Numbered from the stretch's first letter, positions 42,356-52,164 are shown. The stretch is 64,000 nt of DNA from Aquimarina sp. AU58 (GCF_900312745.1 NZ_OMPD01000014.1:2728001-2792000); one strand, 5' to 3'. Program-made: numbers and translations. Notes: generated by a model from the letters alone, not told the origin.

Positions 42356-42835
42356 ATGGCAAAGTTTAAATTAGACGAAGTTGACCACCAAATTCTAGAC
42401 ATGTTGATCGAGAATACTCGTACACCATTTACAGATATCGCAAAAAAATTGTTGATTTCTGCGGGTACAGTACATGTGCGAGTTAAAAAAATGGAAGAAG
42501 CAGGTATTATTGAAGGATCTTCTTTAACATTAGACTATAAGAAATTGGGATATTCATTTATAGCATATGTAGGAATTTATCTTCAGAATACTTCGCAAAC
42601 CAAATTCGTCTTAGAAAGGATTAATGAAATACCATTTGTAACGGTTGCTCATATTACAACTGGAAAGTTTAATATTTTCTGTAAAGTAAGAGCTAAAGAC
42701 ACGAATCATGCTAAGGAGATTATTTTTAAACTAGATGATATTGATGGCGTATATCGTACCGAAACTATGATTTCATTAGAAGAGAGTATTAATGATAAGA
42801 AACGATTAATGCACTCTATTTTTCAGGATTTATAA
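42356..42835 (+). CDS. Lrp/AsnC-family transcriptional regulator
   Basis: The protein has 159 residues. The N-terminal HTH has TPFTDIAKKLLISAGTVHVR and KKMEEAGIIEG. The C-terminal RAM ligand domain (about 70-150) has IAYVGIYL, VAHITTGKFNIFCKV and TMISLEES. These regulators sense amino acids or related metabolites and bind as octamers or higher. It ends at a strong terminator and has its own -7 element, so it is probably independent of the upstream M14 gene. Confidence 0.93.
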   Translation: MAKFKLDEVDHQILDMLIENTRTPFTDIAKKLLISAGTVHVRVKKMEEAGIIEGSSLTLDYKKLGYSFIAYVGIYLQNTSQTKFVLERINEIPFVTVAHITTGKFNIFCKVRAKDTNHAKEIIFKLDDIDGVYRTETMISLEESINDKKRLMHSIFQDL

Positions 42836-42860
42836 AGGGAATAACTAAACAAATATAGAA

Positions 42861-42891
42861 TAAGCCCTTTAAGAAAAACTTAAAGGGCTTA
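42861..42891 (+). terminator. Rho-independent terminator after the Lrp gene
   Basis: Perfect 13-base arms (TAAGCCCTTTAAG at 42861-42873, complement at 42879-42891) surround a 5-base A loop. Confidence 0.88.
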
Positions 42892-43001
42892 TTAGTTAAA
42901 AAACTTTTGTAATTACATATGGCGAGATGTGTTAAATAAATTTTCTCTGCTATATCATTAAAAAGAATACATATTAACCATAAACAAGTACCACCACACC
43001 A

Positions 43002-45587
43002 ATGGCTAGAAAACCAAAAATTGAACGTTTTAATGAAAACGTTCTTGCTAAGTACCAGATATACAATAGTATATTTATAACATTACCTTTTGATACTATA
43101 AGTAACACAGGGGTGTTATTACCACTTTTTAAAGAAGTGTGCGAAAAAGGCTATGATCAGCACAAGAACCCTACAGAAATCGTAGAAGACTTTTTTTTAT
43201 TATACCAGGATAATCCTGAGTCAAAAGAAAAGCATGATTTGCTATTTAGGTTTATTCAGTATATCGAACGTCAAGTTGTATTGTTTGATGCAATAGAAGA
43301 TGCTGCCTTTCCTGTAGTAAACAATATGGATGGCCGAGGGACTTTAAGAAGTATTAAAGAAGAAGCCCAGGCAAAAGGTAAATTAGAAGAGTTAAAAGAT
43401 TATCTAAGGAGATTTAAAATTCGTCCAACCTTAACAGCTCATCCTACACAGTTTTACCCAGGAACAGTGCTCGGGATTATTCATGATTTAGACGATGCAA
43501 TTCGTAATAATGATTCTCCCAGAATAAAAAAACTACTAGCTCAGCTAGGTAAAACTGCTTTTTTTAAGAAAGAAAAACCAACACCTTATGATGAAGCAGT
43601 AAGCTTGATCTGGTATTTAGAAAATGTATTTTATCATTCTGCAGGAACCATATATAATTATATCCAGCAAAATATATTTGAAGGAGAAGATCTCGAAAAT
43701 GATTTAATTAATTTAGGATTCTGGCCCGGAGGAGATAGAGACGGAAACCCATTCGTAACGACAGAAATTACTTTAAAAGTAGCAAAACGATTACGAAAAA
43801 CAATTTTGATCAATTATTATCGTGATATTCGAGTATTAAAACGAAGAATTACTTTTGGTAACCTTCAGGATAAAATAGCGGTCTTAGAAAATGCACTGTA
43901 TGATAACTTTTATTATGCAAAAACCGCAGAACCATTATCGATAGAAACATTAATGAATGGATTGCTCGAGATTAGAGAAGAATTAATAAAAGAGCATCAA
44001 TCTTTATTTTTAGAAGACCTGCAAGATCTAATTAATAAGGTGAAAATTTTTGGTTTTCATTTCGGTACACTTGATGTTCGACAAGATTCAAGAATTCATC
44101 ATAAAGTGCTTACAGAAGTTGTACAGAAGACGAATGAATTGGGATTAGATATTTTTCCCAAACAGTATGAATCTCTTTCTGAAAAAGAACAGGTTAGTGC
44201 GCTTTTTACTATTAAAGGAAAATTAGACCCTTCTGTTTTTGATGATGATATAACAAGAGCAACAATAGAATCTATTTATGCGATAAAAACGATACAGCAA
44301 AATAATGGAGAACGAGCAGCGAATCGTTATATTATTAGTAATAATGGAAGTGAACTTAATATAGTAGAGACATTTGCGTTAATAAGGCTTTGTGATTGGG
44401 AGTTCCCTACGGTAGATGTAATTCCTCTTTTTGAAACAGTTCCTGATTTACAGGTTTCGCACCAGGTAATGGAGTCTTTATATACTAATCCAGAATATAT
44501 GGAGCATCTGAAACGTCGTGGAATGAAACAAACTATTATGCTTGGTTTTTCTGATGGAACCAAGGATGGAGGATATCTTATGGCGAATTGGGGAATCTTT
44601 AAAGCAAAAGAAGCATTAACTGAAATTTCCAGAAAATATAATGTAAAAGTTATATTTTTTGATGGTAGAGGTGGGCCACCTGCAAGAGGAGGAGGAAATA
44701 CAAACCAATTTTATGCATCTCTTGGCCCAACAATCGAAGATGAGGAAATTCAATTAACTGTTCAAGGACAGACCATTAGTTCTAATTTTGGGACACTGGA
44801 TTCTTGTCAGTATAATTTAGAACAATTATTAGGAGCCGGAGTAGAAAATGAATTAACAAGTAACGAGGGTAATCTTTTCTCTGTAGAGAATAAGCAGACT
44901 ATGCAAAAGCTTGCAGATATAAGTTATCAAACTTATGTTGATTTTAAAAATCACCCTAAATTTCTTCCGTACCTGGAGCATATGAGTACATTAAAATACT
45001 ATGGGAAAGCAAATATTGGTAGTCGACCTTCTAAGAGAAGTAAAAGTGCAACCTTAGATTTTGGTGATTTAAGAGCAATACCTTTTGTAGGAAGTTGGAG
45101 CCAGTTAAAACAAAATGTCCCTGGCTTTTATGGAGTAGGAACAGCTCTAAAAGTATTTGAAGAAAAAGGAGAATTTGATAAAGTAATGTCTTTGTATAAG
45201 GAATCACCATTTTTTAGAACGTTGATCGGTAATAGCATGATGAGTCTTACGAAGTCCTTTTTTGAATTAACTTCTTATATGAAAGAAGATGAGGAGTATG
45301 GCGCATTTTGGGATATCATTCATGACGAATACTTGTTAACCAAACGATTGTTATTTAAGTTAACGGGATACTCAGAGTTAATGCAAAACGAACCTGCAGG
45401 AAAAGCATCTATCGATATTAGAGAAAATATCGTATTGCCTCTGCTCACGATACAACAATATGCATTGAAGAAAATTCAGGATTTAAATAGAAATAAAGAT
45501 GCAAACCCAGAAGATGTTGCAATTTATGAGAAAATGGTAACTCGTTCTTTGTTTGGGAATATTAATGCGAGCCGTAATTCGGCATAA
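43002..45587 (+). CDS. ppc: Phosphoenolpyruvate carboxylase
   Basis: The protein has 861 residues. The catalytic His is in TAHPTQFYPGT, and GGDRDGNPF and FDGRGGPPARGGG (bicarbonate/PEP-binding loop) are present. The C terminus ends in RNSA rather than the classical QNTG. It carboxylates PEP to oxaloacetate, refilling the TCA cycle. The short-type sequence resembles the Bacteroidota/archaeal-like lineage of PEPC. It is a single gene, ended by a hairpin. Confidence 0.94.
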   Translation: MARKPKIERFNENVLAKYQIYNSIFITLPFDTISNTGVLLPLFKEVCEKGYDQHKNPTEIVEDFFLLYQDNPESKEKHDLLFRFIQYIERQVVLFDAIEDAAFPVVNNMDGRGTLRSIKEEAQAKGKLEELKDYLRRFKIRPTLTAHPTQFYPGTVLGIIHDLDDAIRNNDSPRIKKLLAQLGKTAFFKKEKPTPYDEAVSLIWYLENVFYHSAGTIYNYIQQNIFEGEDLENDLINLGFWPGGDRDGNPFVTTEITLKVAKRLRKTILINYYRDIRVLKRRITFGNLQDKIAVLENALYDNFYYAKTAEPLSIETLMNGLLEIREELIKEHQSLFLEDLQDLINKVKIFGFHFGTLDVRQDSRIHHKVLTEVVQKTNELGLDIFPKQYESLSEKEQVSALFTIKGKLDPSVFDDDITRATIESIYAIKTIQQNNGERAANRYIISNNGSELNIVETFALIRLCDWEFPTVDVIPLFETVPDLQVSHQVMESLYTNPEYMEHLKRRGMKQTIMLGFSDGTKDGGYLMANWGIFKAKEALTEISRKYNVKVIFFDGRGGPPARGGGNTNQFYASLGPTIEDEEIQLTVQGQTISSNFGTLDSCQYNLEQLLGAGVENELTSNEGNLFSVENKQTMQKLADISYQTYVDFKNHPKFLPYLEHMSTLKYYGKANIGSRPSKRSKSATLDFGDLRAIPFVGSWSQLKQNVPGFYGVGTALKVFEEKGEFDKVMSLYKESPFFRTLIGNSMMSLTKSFFELTSYMKEDEEYGAFWDIIHDEYLLTKRLLFKLTGYSELMQNEPAGKASIDIRENIVLPLLTIQQYALKKIQDLNRNKDANPEDVAIYEKMVTRSLFGNINASRNSA

Positions 45588-45621
45588 TTTTTTAATAAAG
45601 TACTGTTAAGGATATTATATT

Positions 45622-45658
45622 ATGAAGCTGGAATGATTAAATTTCAGCTTCATTTTTT
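45622..45658 (+). terminator. Rho-independent terminator after ppc
   Basis: The arms ATGAAGCTG (45622-45630) and CAGCTTCAT (45645-45653), extendable by a G-U pair, are followed directly by TTTTT. Confidence 0.85.
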
Positions 45659-45753
45659 AACTCATATTATACTTCATGACAAAGCTTTATAGTGTAATGT
45701 GAGTTTACATGCTATTACAAATAAATTGGAATTTAATCTATATCTAATACACT

Positions 45754-46266
45754 ATGGTATCACAGTTAAAAGAAGGGGAATTTAATCCGTATTATGAAAC
45801 ATATATTGCTAAAGCAGAGTCGCCTGATATTGTAAAGGGACTAGAAAACGGCCAAAAAGAATTTGTTGATTTTGTGCAATCTATTCCTGAGGAAAAACTT
45901 ACTCATGCCTATGCAGAGGATAAGTGGACTGTAGCAGAGGTGTTACAACATGTAATTGATGGAGAACGTATTTTTGCATATCGTGCTTTGCGTTTTGCAA
46001 GGAATGATAAAACACCAATTATGGGGTTTGAACAAGATGATTATGTTCCGTATTCAAATGCGAATAATTATAGTAAAGAAGAATTGATTTCAGATTTTCA
46101 GTCTGCAAGAGCTAACTCTATTTCATTATTCAAAAGCTTCACTGGTGAAATGTTAACCAGAATAGGAGAGGCGAGTGGTAGCCCTATGAGTTCAAGAGCT
46201 GCAGGATATATATTAATAGGACATCAAAAACATCATTTTGAGGTTATAAAAAAAAGATATTTATAA
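45754..46266 (+). CDS. DinB/YfiT-like metal-dependent protein
   Basis: The protein has 170 residues and a four-helix DinB fold. The three His ligand positions are visible: EVLQHVIDGE, a middle His-less segment, and the C-terminal IGHQKHHFEV. YfiT/DinB proteins are often mycothiol- or bacillithiol-linked transferases, or of unknown role. It is two bases upstream of the NTF2-like gene and forms an operon with it. Confidence 0.85.
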   Translation: MVSQLKEGEFNPYYETYIAKAESPDIVKGLENGQKEFVDFVQSIPEEKLTHAYAEDKWTVAEVLQHVIDGERIFAYRALRFARNDKTPIMGFEQDDYVPYSNANNYSKEELISDFQSARANSISLFKSFTGEMLTRIGEASGSPMSSRAAGYILIGHQKHHFEVIKKRYL

Positions 46267-46268
46267 GT

Positions 46269-46646
46269 ATGACAAAAGAAGAAGTTGCCCAGAATTACCT
46301 CTCGTTTTTAGAAAAAAACGAAGTAGATAAAGTTGTTAGTTTATTTGCCGACAACGGAATTGTTGAATCTCCATTGTATGGAACAATGCCAGCCAGTAAA
46401 TTTTATAAGGCTTTGGCAGATGATACCACTACTTCAAAATTAAAATTTGATGGTTTGTTTTTTGAAAAAAACTCCAATAGAATTTCACTGCTCTTTGATT
46501 TTGACTGGGAATTAAAAGACGGAAAAAGAGTGGTGTTTAAAGTAGTAGATATTATAGTGCTCAATTCAGAAAATGAGATTCAAAAACTTACTATTATTTA
46601 TGATACCGTTCATAGTAGGTCAGCAATAGAAGCGTTAAAAAAGTAG
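46269..46646 (+). CDS. SnoaL/NTF2-like small protein
   Basis: The 125-residue protein is an NTF2-like fold: helical start (KEEVAQNYLSFLEKNEVDK), FADNGIVESPLYGTMPAS, and beta strands with FDFDWELKDGKRVVFKVVD. It may be a polyketide-cyclase-like enzyme, an isomerase or a binding protein. It follows the DinB gene by two bases. Confidence 0.8.
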   Translation: MTKEEVAQNYLSFLEKNEVDKVVSLFADNGIVESPLYGTMPASKFYKALADDTTTSKLKFDGLFFEKNSNRISLLFDFDWELKDGKRVVFKVVDIIVLNSENEIQKLTIIYDTVHSRSAIEALKK

Positions 46647-46656
46647 TGCAATAGGT

Positions 46657-47295
46657 TTATAATAAGTTGATTAGAGTTTTTGGATCTAGCTCGTGTCCTC
46701 CTGGATGAGTTCTAAATTCAATCTGAGGTAATATTTGCTGCACCCGTACTTTCTCGGCTTCAACTTTTTCGATTTCAAAAAGGGGATCTTTTTCTCCCAG
46801 GATATGAGTGATTTTTGTCTGATCAGTTAGAAAAGAAAAATCTTCTCTGGATAATTCTTTAGGAAAACCGCCAGAAATCATAACTAGGGCATCACAATTA
46901 ATTTTACGGCTGGCAACCCACCGACTAGCAATACTTACTCCTTGAGAGTACCCTAAAACAATTAACTTTGCATGCTCAGGCAGCTCTTCAGATGTTAGTA
47001 TTGCATCTACATATCGTAATACATTTTTGGTCTCTGCCAGGGTGTTTTCTTTGGTTAACCAACTAGAACCAATACTTCTGTAATTATTACCTTTATAATA
47101 TTTAGAAGGAGCCTGCGGTGCAATAAAATAATTATCTTCTTTATCAAGGCTTTCAAACAACCGTATAAAATATCTACTTAAGTATCCGATCCCATGAAAA
47201 ACTAACCAAACATTTTTAGTATCAGGGTGTAGATTATTAAGTGTAGAATATGTGTTTGTAGTAGTGTAAGAAGTTTCTTTTTCGATAGCACTCAT
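46657..47295 (-). CDS. Alpha/beta hydrolase (carboxylesterase/phospholipase type)
   Basis: The ATG giving MSAIEKETSYTT is preferred (about 212 residues); a longer frame would overlap the next gene. The nucleophile is in LGYSQGVS, the acid in GEKDPLFE and the base in GGHELDPK, the Abhydrolase_2 pattern. It is cytoplasmic. It lies 28 bases after the upstream hydrolase gene on the same strand, in an operon with a TetR regulator. Confidence 0.87.
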   Translation of the reverse strand: MSAIEKETSYTTTNTYSTLNNLHPDTKNVWLVFHGIGYLSRYFIRLFESLDKEDNYFIAPQAPSKYYKGNNYRSIGSSWLTKENTLAETKNVLRYVDAILTSEELPEHAKLIVLGYSQGVSIASRWVASRKINCDALVMISGGFPKELSREDFSFLTDQTKITHILGEKDPLFEIEKVEAEKVRVQQILPQIEFRTHPGGHELDPKTLINLL

Positions 47296-47323
47296 ATGAT
47301 ATATGATAATAGATCTTTTGTAT

Positions 47324-48175
47324 TTAATTAAGATGAAACCAATCATCAACAATCGGCCACAAGATATCCCGATTTTTTGTCCTAAAAAAATCAAAATGGC
47401 CAATATTTTTTAGTTTAAAATCACTTGGTTTTAGATGTTTTCTAGTCACTTTAGCATTTTTGTATACGCGTTCACCCAAAATATCTACTGATTTTTTAGG
47501 AGCAAACAAGTCATCATCAATGCTTAATAAAAGCATAGGTTCTTTGATTTCTTTATAATATGTGCTAGTATCTTTTTGGGTAAAATACAACATCGAATCC
47601 GGGTGCAGTAAAAAAATAGCCCAATCTTTGGCTACTCTGGTGGTTAAGGGTTTTCCTAATCCAAACCAGCCAGAAGGGTAGTACTCTAAAAGCGATGTGG
47701 TAAGCGGTACAAAAAACTTAAAATTAAGATAGATGAGTATTCTCATTTTTAAAGTGAAATGCTTGTAGAATCCAAATTGAGAAGCTACAGTAAAGTATTT
47801 GTCATAATATTGATACGCATCGCTAAAGCCGACACTATTGCCACCATAACTATGGCCGATCATATACTGTTCGTTTTCAGGAAATTCTTCTTTTGCATGT
47901 TTAGAAACTGATTTAAAATCCTGTGCCCAGAATGCAAAACCATGTTCTTTTAAGGATTGGATGCTCTGAGAGAGAGAATCTCCTATTCCTCGGTAATCAA
48001 AAGTAAATACATTACACCCTTTGGTAGCGAGATATTCTGCAAGTGGGTAATAAATTTTTTGAGGAACTGCCACTGCAGGAGCAAAAACTATTGTTTTATG
48101 ATTAGGAGATTTAGGAACAAATTCATGTACCGAAATAGGATAGCCGTCAAAAGAACGAATAGTGTATGATTCCAT
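47324..48175 (-). CDS. Alpha/beta hydrolase (TetR-linked)
   Basis: The protein has 283 residues. The start MESYTIRSFDGYPISVHEF leads to a large cap region. The nucleophile is GHSYGGNSVG, and the catalytic His is in IGHFDFF. A short hydrophobic stretch may contact membrane. The substrate is probably a lipid or ester. Its start is three bases from the TetR stop codon, so the two are co-transcribed. Confidence 0.86.
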   Translation of the reverse strand: MESYTIRSFDGYPISVHEFVPKSPNHKTIVFAPAVAVPQKIYYPLAEYLATKGCNVFTFDYRGIGDSLSQSIQSLKEHGFAFWAQDFKSVSKHAKEEFPENEQYMIGHSYGGNSVGFSDAYQYYDKYFTVASQFGFYKHFTLKMRILIYLNFKFFVPLTTSLLEYYPSGWFGLGKPLTTRVAKDWAIFLLHPDSMLYFTQKDTSTYYKEIKEPMLLLSIDDDLFAPKKSVDILGERVYKNAKVTRKHLKPSDFKLKNIGHFDFFRTKNRDILWPIVDDWFHLN

Positions 48176-48178
48176 GTT

Positions 48179-48742
48179 TTACTGATTTAATATTGCCGTT
48201 TCTGTTCTTTTCATAGCGTTGTTAAGGTATTTTGGATCGTTATAAATCTGCGTTAATAAGATACCTCCTTCAATATCCTGTACCATTTGTTCTGCCAGTA
48301 GTAATGCTTTTTCTGTTGAGTGATGTACTTCAAACAGTTGTTGTAGACCTAAAATAAAATCCTTAAAAAATGATTGTATTTCTTTTTTATATATAGGGTC
48401 GAGATGAATGGTTTCTAATGCTGTATTTGCCATAATACATCCGCCATCTGAAGCTCTGAATAATTTGTCTAGAAGTAGCTTCATTTTTAACACTTTTTCG
48501 TTAAGAGTTAAAGTATTGCTTTCAATAATCCTAAATAGATTGTAATTAAAATAACTGTGAACAGTTGCAAGAACTTCTCTAATTAGATCTTCCTTATTGC
48601 TGAAATAATAATAAAAATGAGACTTCTGTATACCACAGGCTTTAGAAAGCTCACTCATACTACTGTTTTGAACTCCGCGAGAGCGCAGGATAGGGATTAT
48701 CTTTTTCAGAACTTCTTCTTTGGACGTTTTTACTTTTGGCAT
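48179..48742 (-). CDS. TetR/AcrR-family transcriptional regulator
   Basis: The protein has 187 residues. The HTH is NSSMSELSKACGIQKSHFYYYF, with SNKEDLIREVL; it may act on lipid-related signals. The C-terminal ligand domain starts at about 70 (KVLKMKLLLDKLFRASDGGC). Its own start codon overlaps a palindromic operator, so autorepression is likely. It heads an operon with two alpha/beta hydrolases and is divergent from the menaquinone thioesterase gene. Confidence 0.9.
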   Translation of the reverse strand: MPKVKTSKEEVLKKIIPILRSRGVQNSSMSELSKACGIQKSHFYYYFSNKEDLIREVLATVHSYFNYNLFRIIESNTLTLNEKVLKMKLLLDKLFRASDGGCIMANTALETIHLDPIYKKEIQSFFKDFILGLQQLFEVHHSTEKALLLAEQMVQDIEGGILLTQIYNDPKYLNNAMKRTETAILNQ

Positions 48743-48764
48743 TTTATTGAACGTTCGTTAAAAT
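48741..48764. promoter_or_regulatory. TetR-type operator palindrome
   Basis: ATTTTATTGAACGTTCGTTA plus AAAT is a 24-bp palindrome around GAACGTTC with two mismatched positions per arm. It overlaps the tetR start codon and lies 66-89 bases from the divergent thioesterase start. Confidence 0.65.
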
Positions 48765-48803
48765 AATAATCAAATATAGTTAGAATTATTAAATAGCATT
48801 GTA

Positions 48804-48811
48804 TATTTTTG
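48804..48811 (+). promoter_or_regulatory. -7 element of the thioesterase-menF operon
   Basis: TATTTTTG fits TAnnTTTG and lies 18 bases before the ATG. Confidence 0.4.
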
Positions 48812-48829
48812 GTTTAAATTATTAAGCTT

Positions 48830-49255
48830 ATGAATTTGACACAGACAGAAGTGCTGGAACAATGCGCTAAGATGTGTAAAAACACTTTAATGGAAACTTT
48901 AGAGATTTCTTTCTGTGAAGTTGGCAAAGATTATTTGGTTGCTAAAATGCCGGTGACTCCCAGAGTGCATCAGCCGGATGGTGTTTTACATGGGGGAGCT
49001 ATGGTGGCATTAGCAGAGAGTGTGGGCAGTGCTGCATCATTTATTTTTCTTAATGCTAAAGATTTTTATATAAGAGGAATAGAGATTTCAGCAAATCATG
49101 TAAAGAGTGTTAAGCAGGGTTATGTGTTTGCAAAAGCAGAAATATTACATCAAGGCCGTACTACTCAGTTATGGGATATAAAGATAAAGGATGAAGACGG
49201 TAACTTGGTTTCGATAGTTAAGTTGACCACTATTGCGCTTCCTAAAACCAAATAG
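48830..49255 (+). CDS. menI: Hotdog-fold thioesterase, probable 1,4-dihydroxy-2-naphthoyl-CoA hydrolase
   Basis: The protein has 141 residues. HQPDGVLHGGAMVALAES carries the PaaI/YdiI-type active site, with the Glu in ALAESVGSAAS the likely base. The fold ends TTQLWDIKIKDEDGNLVS. Next to menF and menD, the likely job is removal of CoA from DHNA-CoA, a menaquinone step. The specific name rests on context. The next start codon follows its stop codon by one base. Confidence 0.8.
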   Translation: MNLTQTEVLEQCAKMCKNTLMETLEISFCEVGKDYLVAKMPVTPRVHQPDGVLHGGAMVALAESVGSAASFIFLNAKDFYIRGIEISANHVKSVKQGYVFAKAEILHQGRTTQLWDIKIKDEDGNLVSIVKLTTIALPKTK

Positions 49256-49256
49256 T

Positions 49257-50348
49257 ATGGACATAGGGGATGTTTATGCTAAAATTGAAGAGCAGTTAGG
49301 TCAAAATCTACCTTTTGTGGTATATAGAAAAGCTGATTCTATGACACTACATGCTGTTTTTCAAGAAAATAACCAGATATATGAAATAGAAGATTATACT
49401 GTTTCGGGATTTGTTTTTGCTCCTTTTGATAATGCTCATAAAGCCGTTATTATTCCTTCAGAAAAAAGTGACTATTGCACTGCTACCATTTTATCACAAA
49501 CTGTAAGTAACGAAAAAAGAACTTCAGGAACAATAGGTAATGTTCTTTTGGTAGAATCTGAAGCCCAAAAAAAACATATTGGGCTTGTAAAAAAGGGCAT
49601 TGAGGCAATACAATCTGATCGTTTTAAAAAAGTAGTATTATCTCGAAAAGAGGAGGTTTCGATACCAGATTCTTTTAGTAGTCTACATATATTTAAAAAC
49701 CTAATACATTTTTATCCAAAAGCTTTTGTGTACCTATGGTACCATCCAAAAATTGGTACATGGATGGGAGCGACTCCAGAAACCTTGATTCGAGTAAAAA
49801 GTAATAATTTTTTTACTATGGCTCTGGCGGGCACCCAGCCTTATATAAATACTATAGATGTCGATTGGGGAACTAAAGAATTAGTAGAACAGAAAATGGT
49901 TACTTCTTTTGTTACGAGCAAATTATCTTCAATTATTAATGATATACAACACTCTAAAACTTATACACATAAAGCTGGTACACTTTTGCATCTGCGTACC
50001 GATATTAGTGGGGTTTTGGATAATGAAAATTCAAGAATTGAAAAAATAATCGAAGTATTGCATCCCACTCCGGCGGTTTGTGGGCTTCCTAAAGACGAGG
50101 CTAAATCTTTTATTCTAGCTACAGAAGGATATAATCGTAAGTATTATACTGGTTTTATGGGAGAACTAAATATGAATGAAGATGGTATTATTAAATCAAA
50201 TTTGTTTGTAAACCTTCGTTGTATGGAGTTGAGTAATGGTAAAGCTATTCTTTATGTGGGAGGAGGAATCACAAAAGATTCTGATCCAGAGAAAGAATGG
50301 GAGGAAACTGTGAAGAAAACAGAGACAATGAAAAGAGTTTTGTTGTAA
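49257..50348 (+). CDS. menF: Isochorismate synthase
   Basis: The ATG giving MDIGDVYAKIEEQ is preferred (about 363 residues); an upstream in-frame codon overlaps the previous gene. The chorismate-binding core has FKKVVLSRKEE, MGATPETLIRV, ALAGTQ, HPTPAVCGLPKDEA and YTGFMGELN. It isomerises chorismate to isochorismate, the first step of menaquinone synthesis. It is translationally linked to the thioesterase and followed 63 bases later by menD. Confidence 0.94.
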   Translation: MDIGDVYAKIEEQLGQNLPFVVYRKADSMTLHAVFQENNQIYEIEDYTVSGFVFAPFDNAHKAVIIPSEKSDYCTATILSQTVSNEKRTSGTIGNVLLVESEAQKKHIGLVKKGIEAIQSDRFKKVVLSRKEEVSIPDSFSSLHIFKNLIHFYPKAFVYLWYHPKIGTWMGATPETLIRVKSNNFFTMALAGTQPYINTIDVDWGTKELVEQKMVTSFVTSKLSSIINDIQHSKTYTHKAGTLLHLRTDISGVLDNENSRIEKIIEVLHPTPAVCGLPKDEAKSFILATEGYNRKYYTGFMGELNMNEDGIIKSNLFVNLRCMELSNGKAILYVGGGITKDSDPEKEWEETVKKTETMKRVLL

Positions 50349-50411
50349 TCAGGGTTAAATTACTTAAAATTCTGGTGTAAATTAGTTCGATATTGTAATT
50401 TAGCGATTCGA

Positions 50412-52136
50412 ATGAAGAAACGCTTATATTCAAAAATTCCTTTAGCACAATCTATTGTTACCTTATGCGAAGCAAAAGGAATTACCCATATTGTTATTTC
50501 GCCGGGATCTCGTAATGCACCACTAATAATTGGTTTTAGTGAACATCCAGATATGCAATGTTATAGTATCGTAGATGAACGATGTGCTGCATTTTTTGCA
50601 TTAGGTATTGCACAACAAATCCAAAAACCAGTTGCTTTGGTCTGTTCTTCGGGTAGCGCGTTGTTAAACTATTATCCTGCAATTTCAGAAGCATTTTATA
50701 GTGATATACCATTAGTGGTCCTAAGTGCAGATCGCCCTATTGAAAGAATTGATATTGGAGACGGACAAACGATTCGTCAAAAAAATGTATTTGAAAACCA
50801 TATTTTGTACTCGGCCAATTTATATTCTGAAGTTGTTGCAGAAACAAAAATTGATGATCCCAAAGTACGCCAAAAACACCATGAAGCTCAAAAACATAAT
50901 GAAAGAGAAATCAATCTGGCGCTAAATAAAGCAATAGAACGAAAGGGCCCAGTGCATATTAATGTACCTTTTTATGAGCCTTTATATGATAAACTAGAGC
51001 ATCCTACTATTGTTTCCAGAAATATCCCAGTAGAAAAGCCACATCATCAGTTTTCTGAAGATTTACAATCAGAAATGCGTGAAGAGTGGAACCTGGCAAA
51101 ACGTAAAATGGTATTGATAGGTGTTAATTCGCCAGGTACAGTTGAGCAAAAATGGATAGAATATTTTGCCAATGATCCTTCGGTCTTGGTACTAACAGAA
51201 ACAACGTCTAATATTCATCATGAGTCTCATATTAATTGTATTGATCAATTGATTTCTACTTTGAATGAGAACGAATTTAAAGCATTGCAGCCAGATATTC
51301 TTTTAACTATTGGAGGCATGGTTGTTTCTAAGCGAATCAAAGCATTTTTGCGACAATATCAGCCAAAATCGCACTGGCATATTGATTCGAAAAAAGCATA
51401 CGACACCTATTTTTGCCTTACAGAACACATAAAACTGCAACCCAATGTGTTTTTCTCGCGTTTTTTTTACAAAATGAAGAGTGTCGACAGTACTTATAAA
51501 CCTTTTTGGGTTTCTATTAGAGATCATCGCAGATTGAAACATGCAGCATATCTTGATAAAACCCCTTTTACCGATCTTAAAGCGTTTGAAGTTATTTTTG
51601 ATAGTATTACAGATGGGCAAATGATACAGTTAAGTAATAGTTCTACTGTTCGTTATGCGCAACTATTTACACTAAATCCAACTTTTCAGGTGTTCTGTAA
51701 TAGAGGAACAAGTGGTATCGATGGAAGTACATCTACTGCCATTGGGGCAGCTCTGGCTTCGGGAGTACCTACGACTTTGATAACGGGAGATCTGAGTTTC
51801 TTTTATGATAGTAATGGGTTATGGAATGAATATATTCCTACGAATTTCAAAATTATTGTTATTAATAATGAAGGAGGAGGGATATTCAGAATTTTACCAG
51901 GAAAAGAGGAAAGTGTTAATTTTGAAACATATTTTGAAACGACACATCATCTTACGGCAATACATTTATGTAAAATGTTTGGTTTTGAATATCATACCGC
52001 GCATACTCTTGAAGAATTAGTTCATGAATCTAAAAAAGTATATGAAAATGATCATATGCCTCAACTGCTTGAAGTTTTTACGCCTCGAAAAGAAAATGAT
52101 AGTACTTTAGTCGATTATTTTAGGCATTTTGTCTAA
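50412..52136 (+). CDS. menD: SEPHCHC synthase (MenD)
   Basis: The protein has 574 residues. The N-terminal ThDP domain has HIVISPGSRNAPLI, and VDERCAAFFALGIA includes the catalytic Glu. The C-terminal ThDP-binding motif is GDLSFFYDSNGLWNE. It joins 2-oxoglutarate and isochorismate, releasing CO2, to give SEPHCHC for menaquinone. It follows menF. Confidence 0.95.
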   Translation: MKKRLYSKIPLAQSIVTLCEAKGITHIVISPGSRNAPLIIGFSEHPDMQCYSIVDERCAAFFALGIAQQIQKPVALVCSSGSALLNYYPAISEAFYSDIPLVVLSADRPIERIDIGDGQTIRQKNVFENHILYSANLYSEVVAETKIDDPKVRQKHHEAQKHNEREINLALNKAIERKGPVHINVPFYEPLYDKLEHPTIVSRNIPVEKPHHQFSEDLQSEMREEWNLAKRKMVLIGVNSPGTVEQKWIEYFANDPSVLVLTETTSNIHHESHINCIDQLISTLNENEFKALQPDILLTIGGMVVSKRIKAFLRQYQPKSHWHIDSKKAYDTYFCLTEHIKLQPNVFFSRFFYKMKSVDSTYKPFWVSIRDHRRLKHAAYLDKTPFTDLKAFEVIFDSITDGQMIQLSNSSTVRYAQLFTLNPTFQVFCNRGTSGIDGSTSTAIGAALASGVPTTLITGDLSFFYDSNGLWNEYIPTNFKIIVINNEGGGIFRILPGKEESVNFETYFETTHHLTAIHLCKMFGFEYHTAHTLEELVHESKKVYENDHMPQLLEVFTPRKENDSTLVDYFRHFV

Positions 52137-52164
52137 TTTCCTTGTTTTAATATGCTTTGTTGGT

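Noticed and set aside
45814..45825. Partial match (GCAGAGTCG) to the 48-bp repeat inside the DinB gene
   Set aside because: Only nine bases match, in coding sequence, so it is chance.
47296..47403. Upstream extension of the hydrolase at 46657-47295
   Set aside because: It would overlap the upstream hydrolase gene by about 80 bases and begins with an unnatural Cys/Ile-rich stretch; the ATG at 47295 gives the normal family start.
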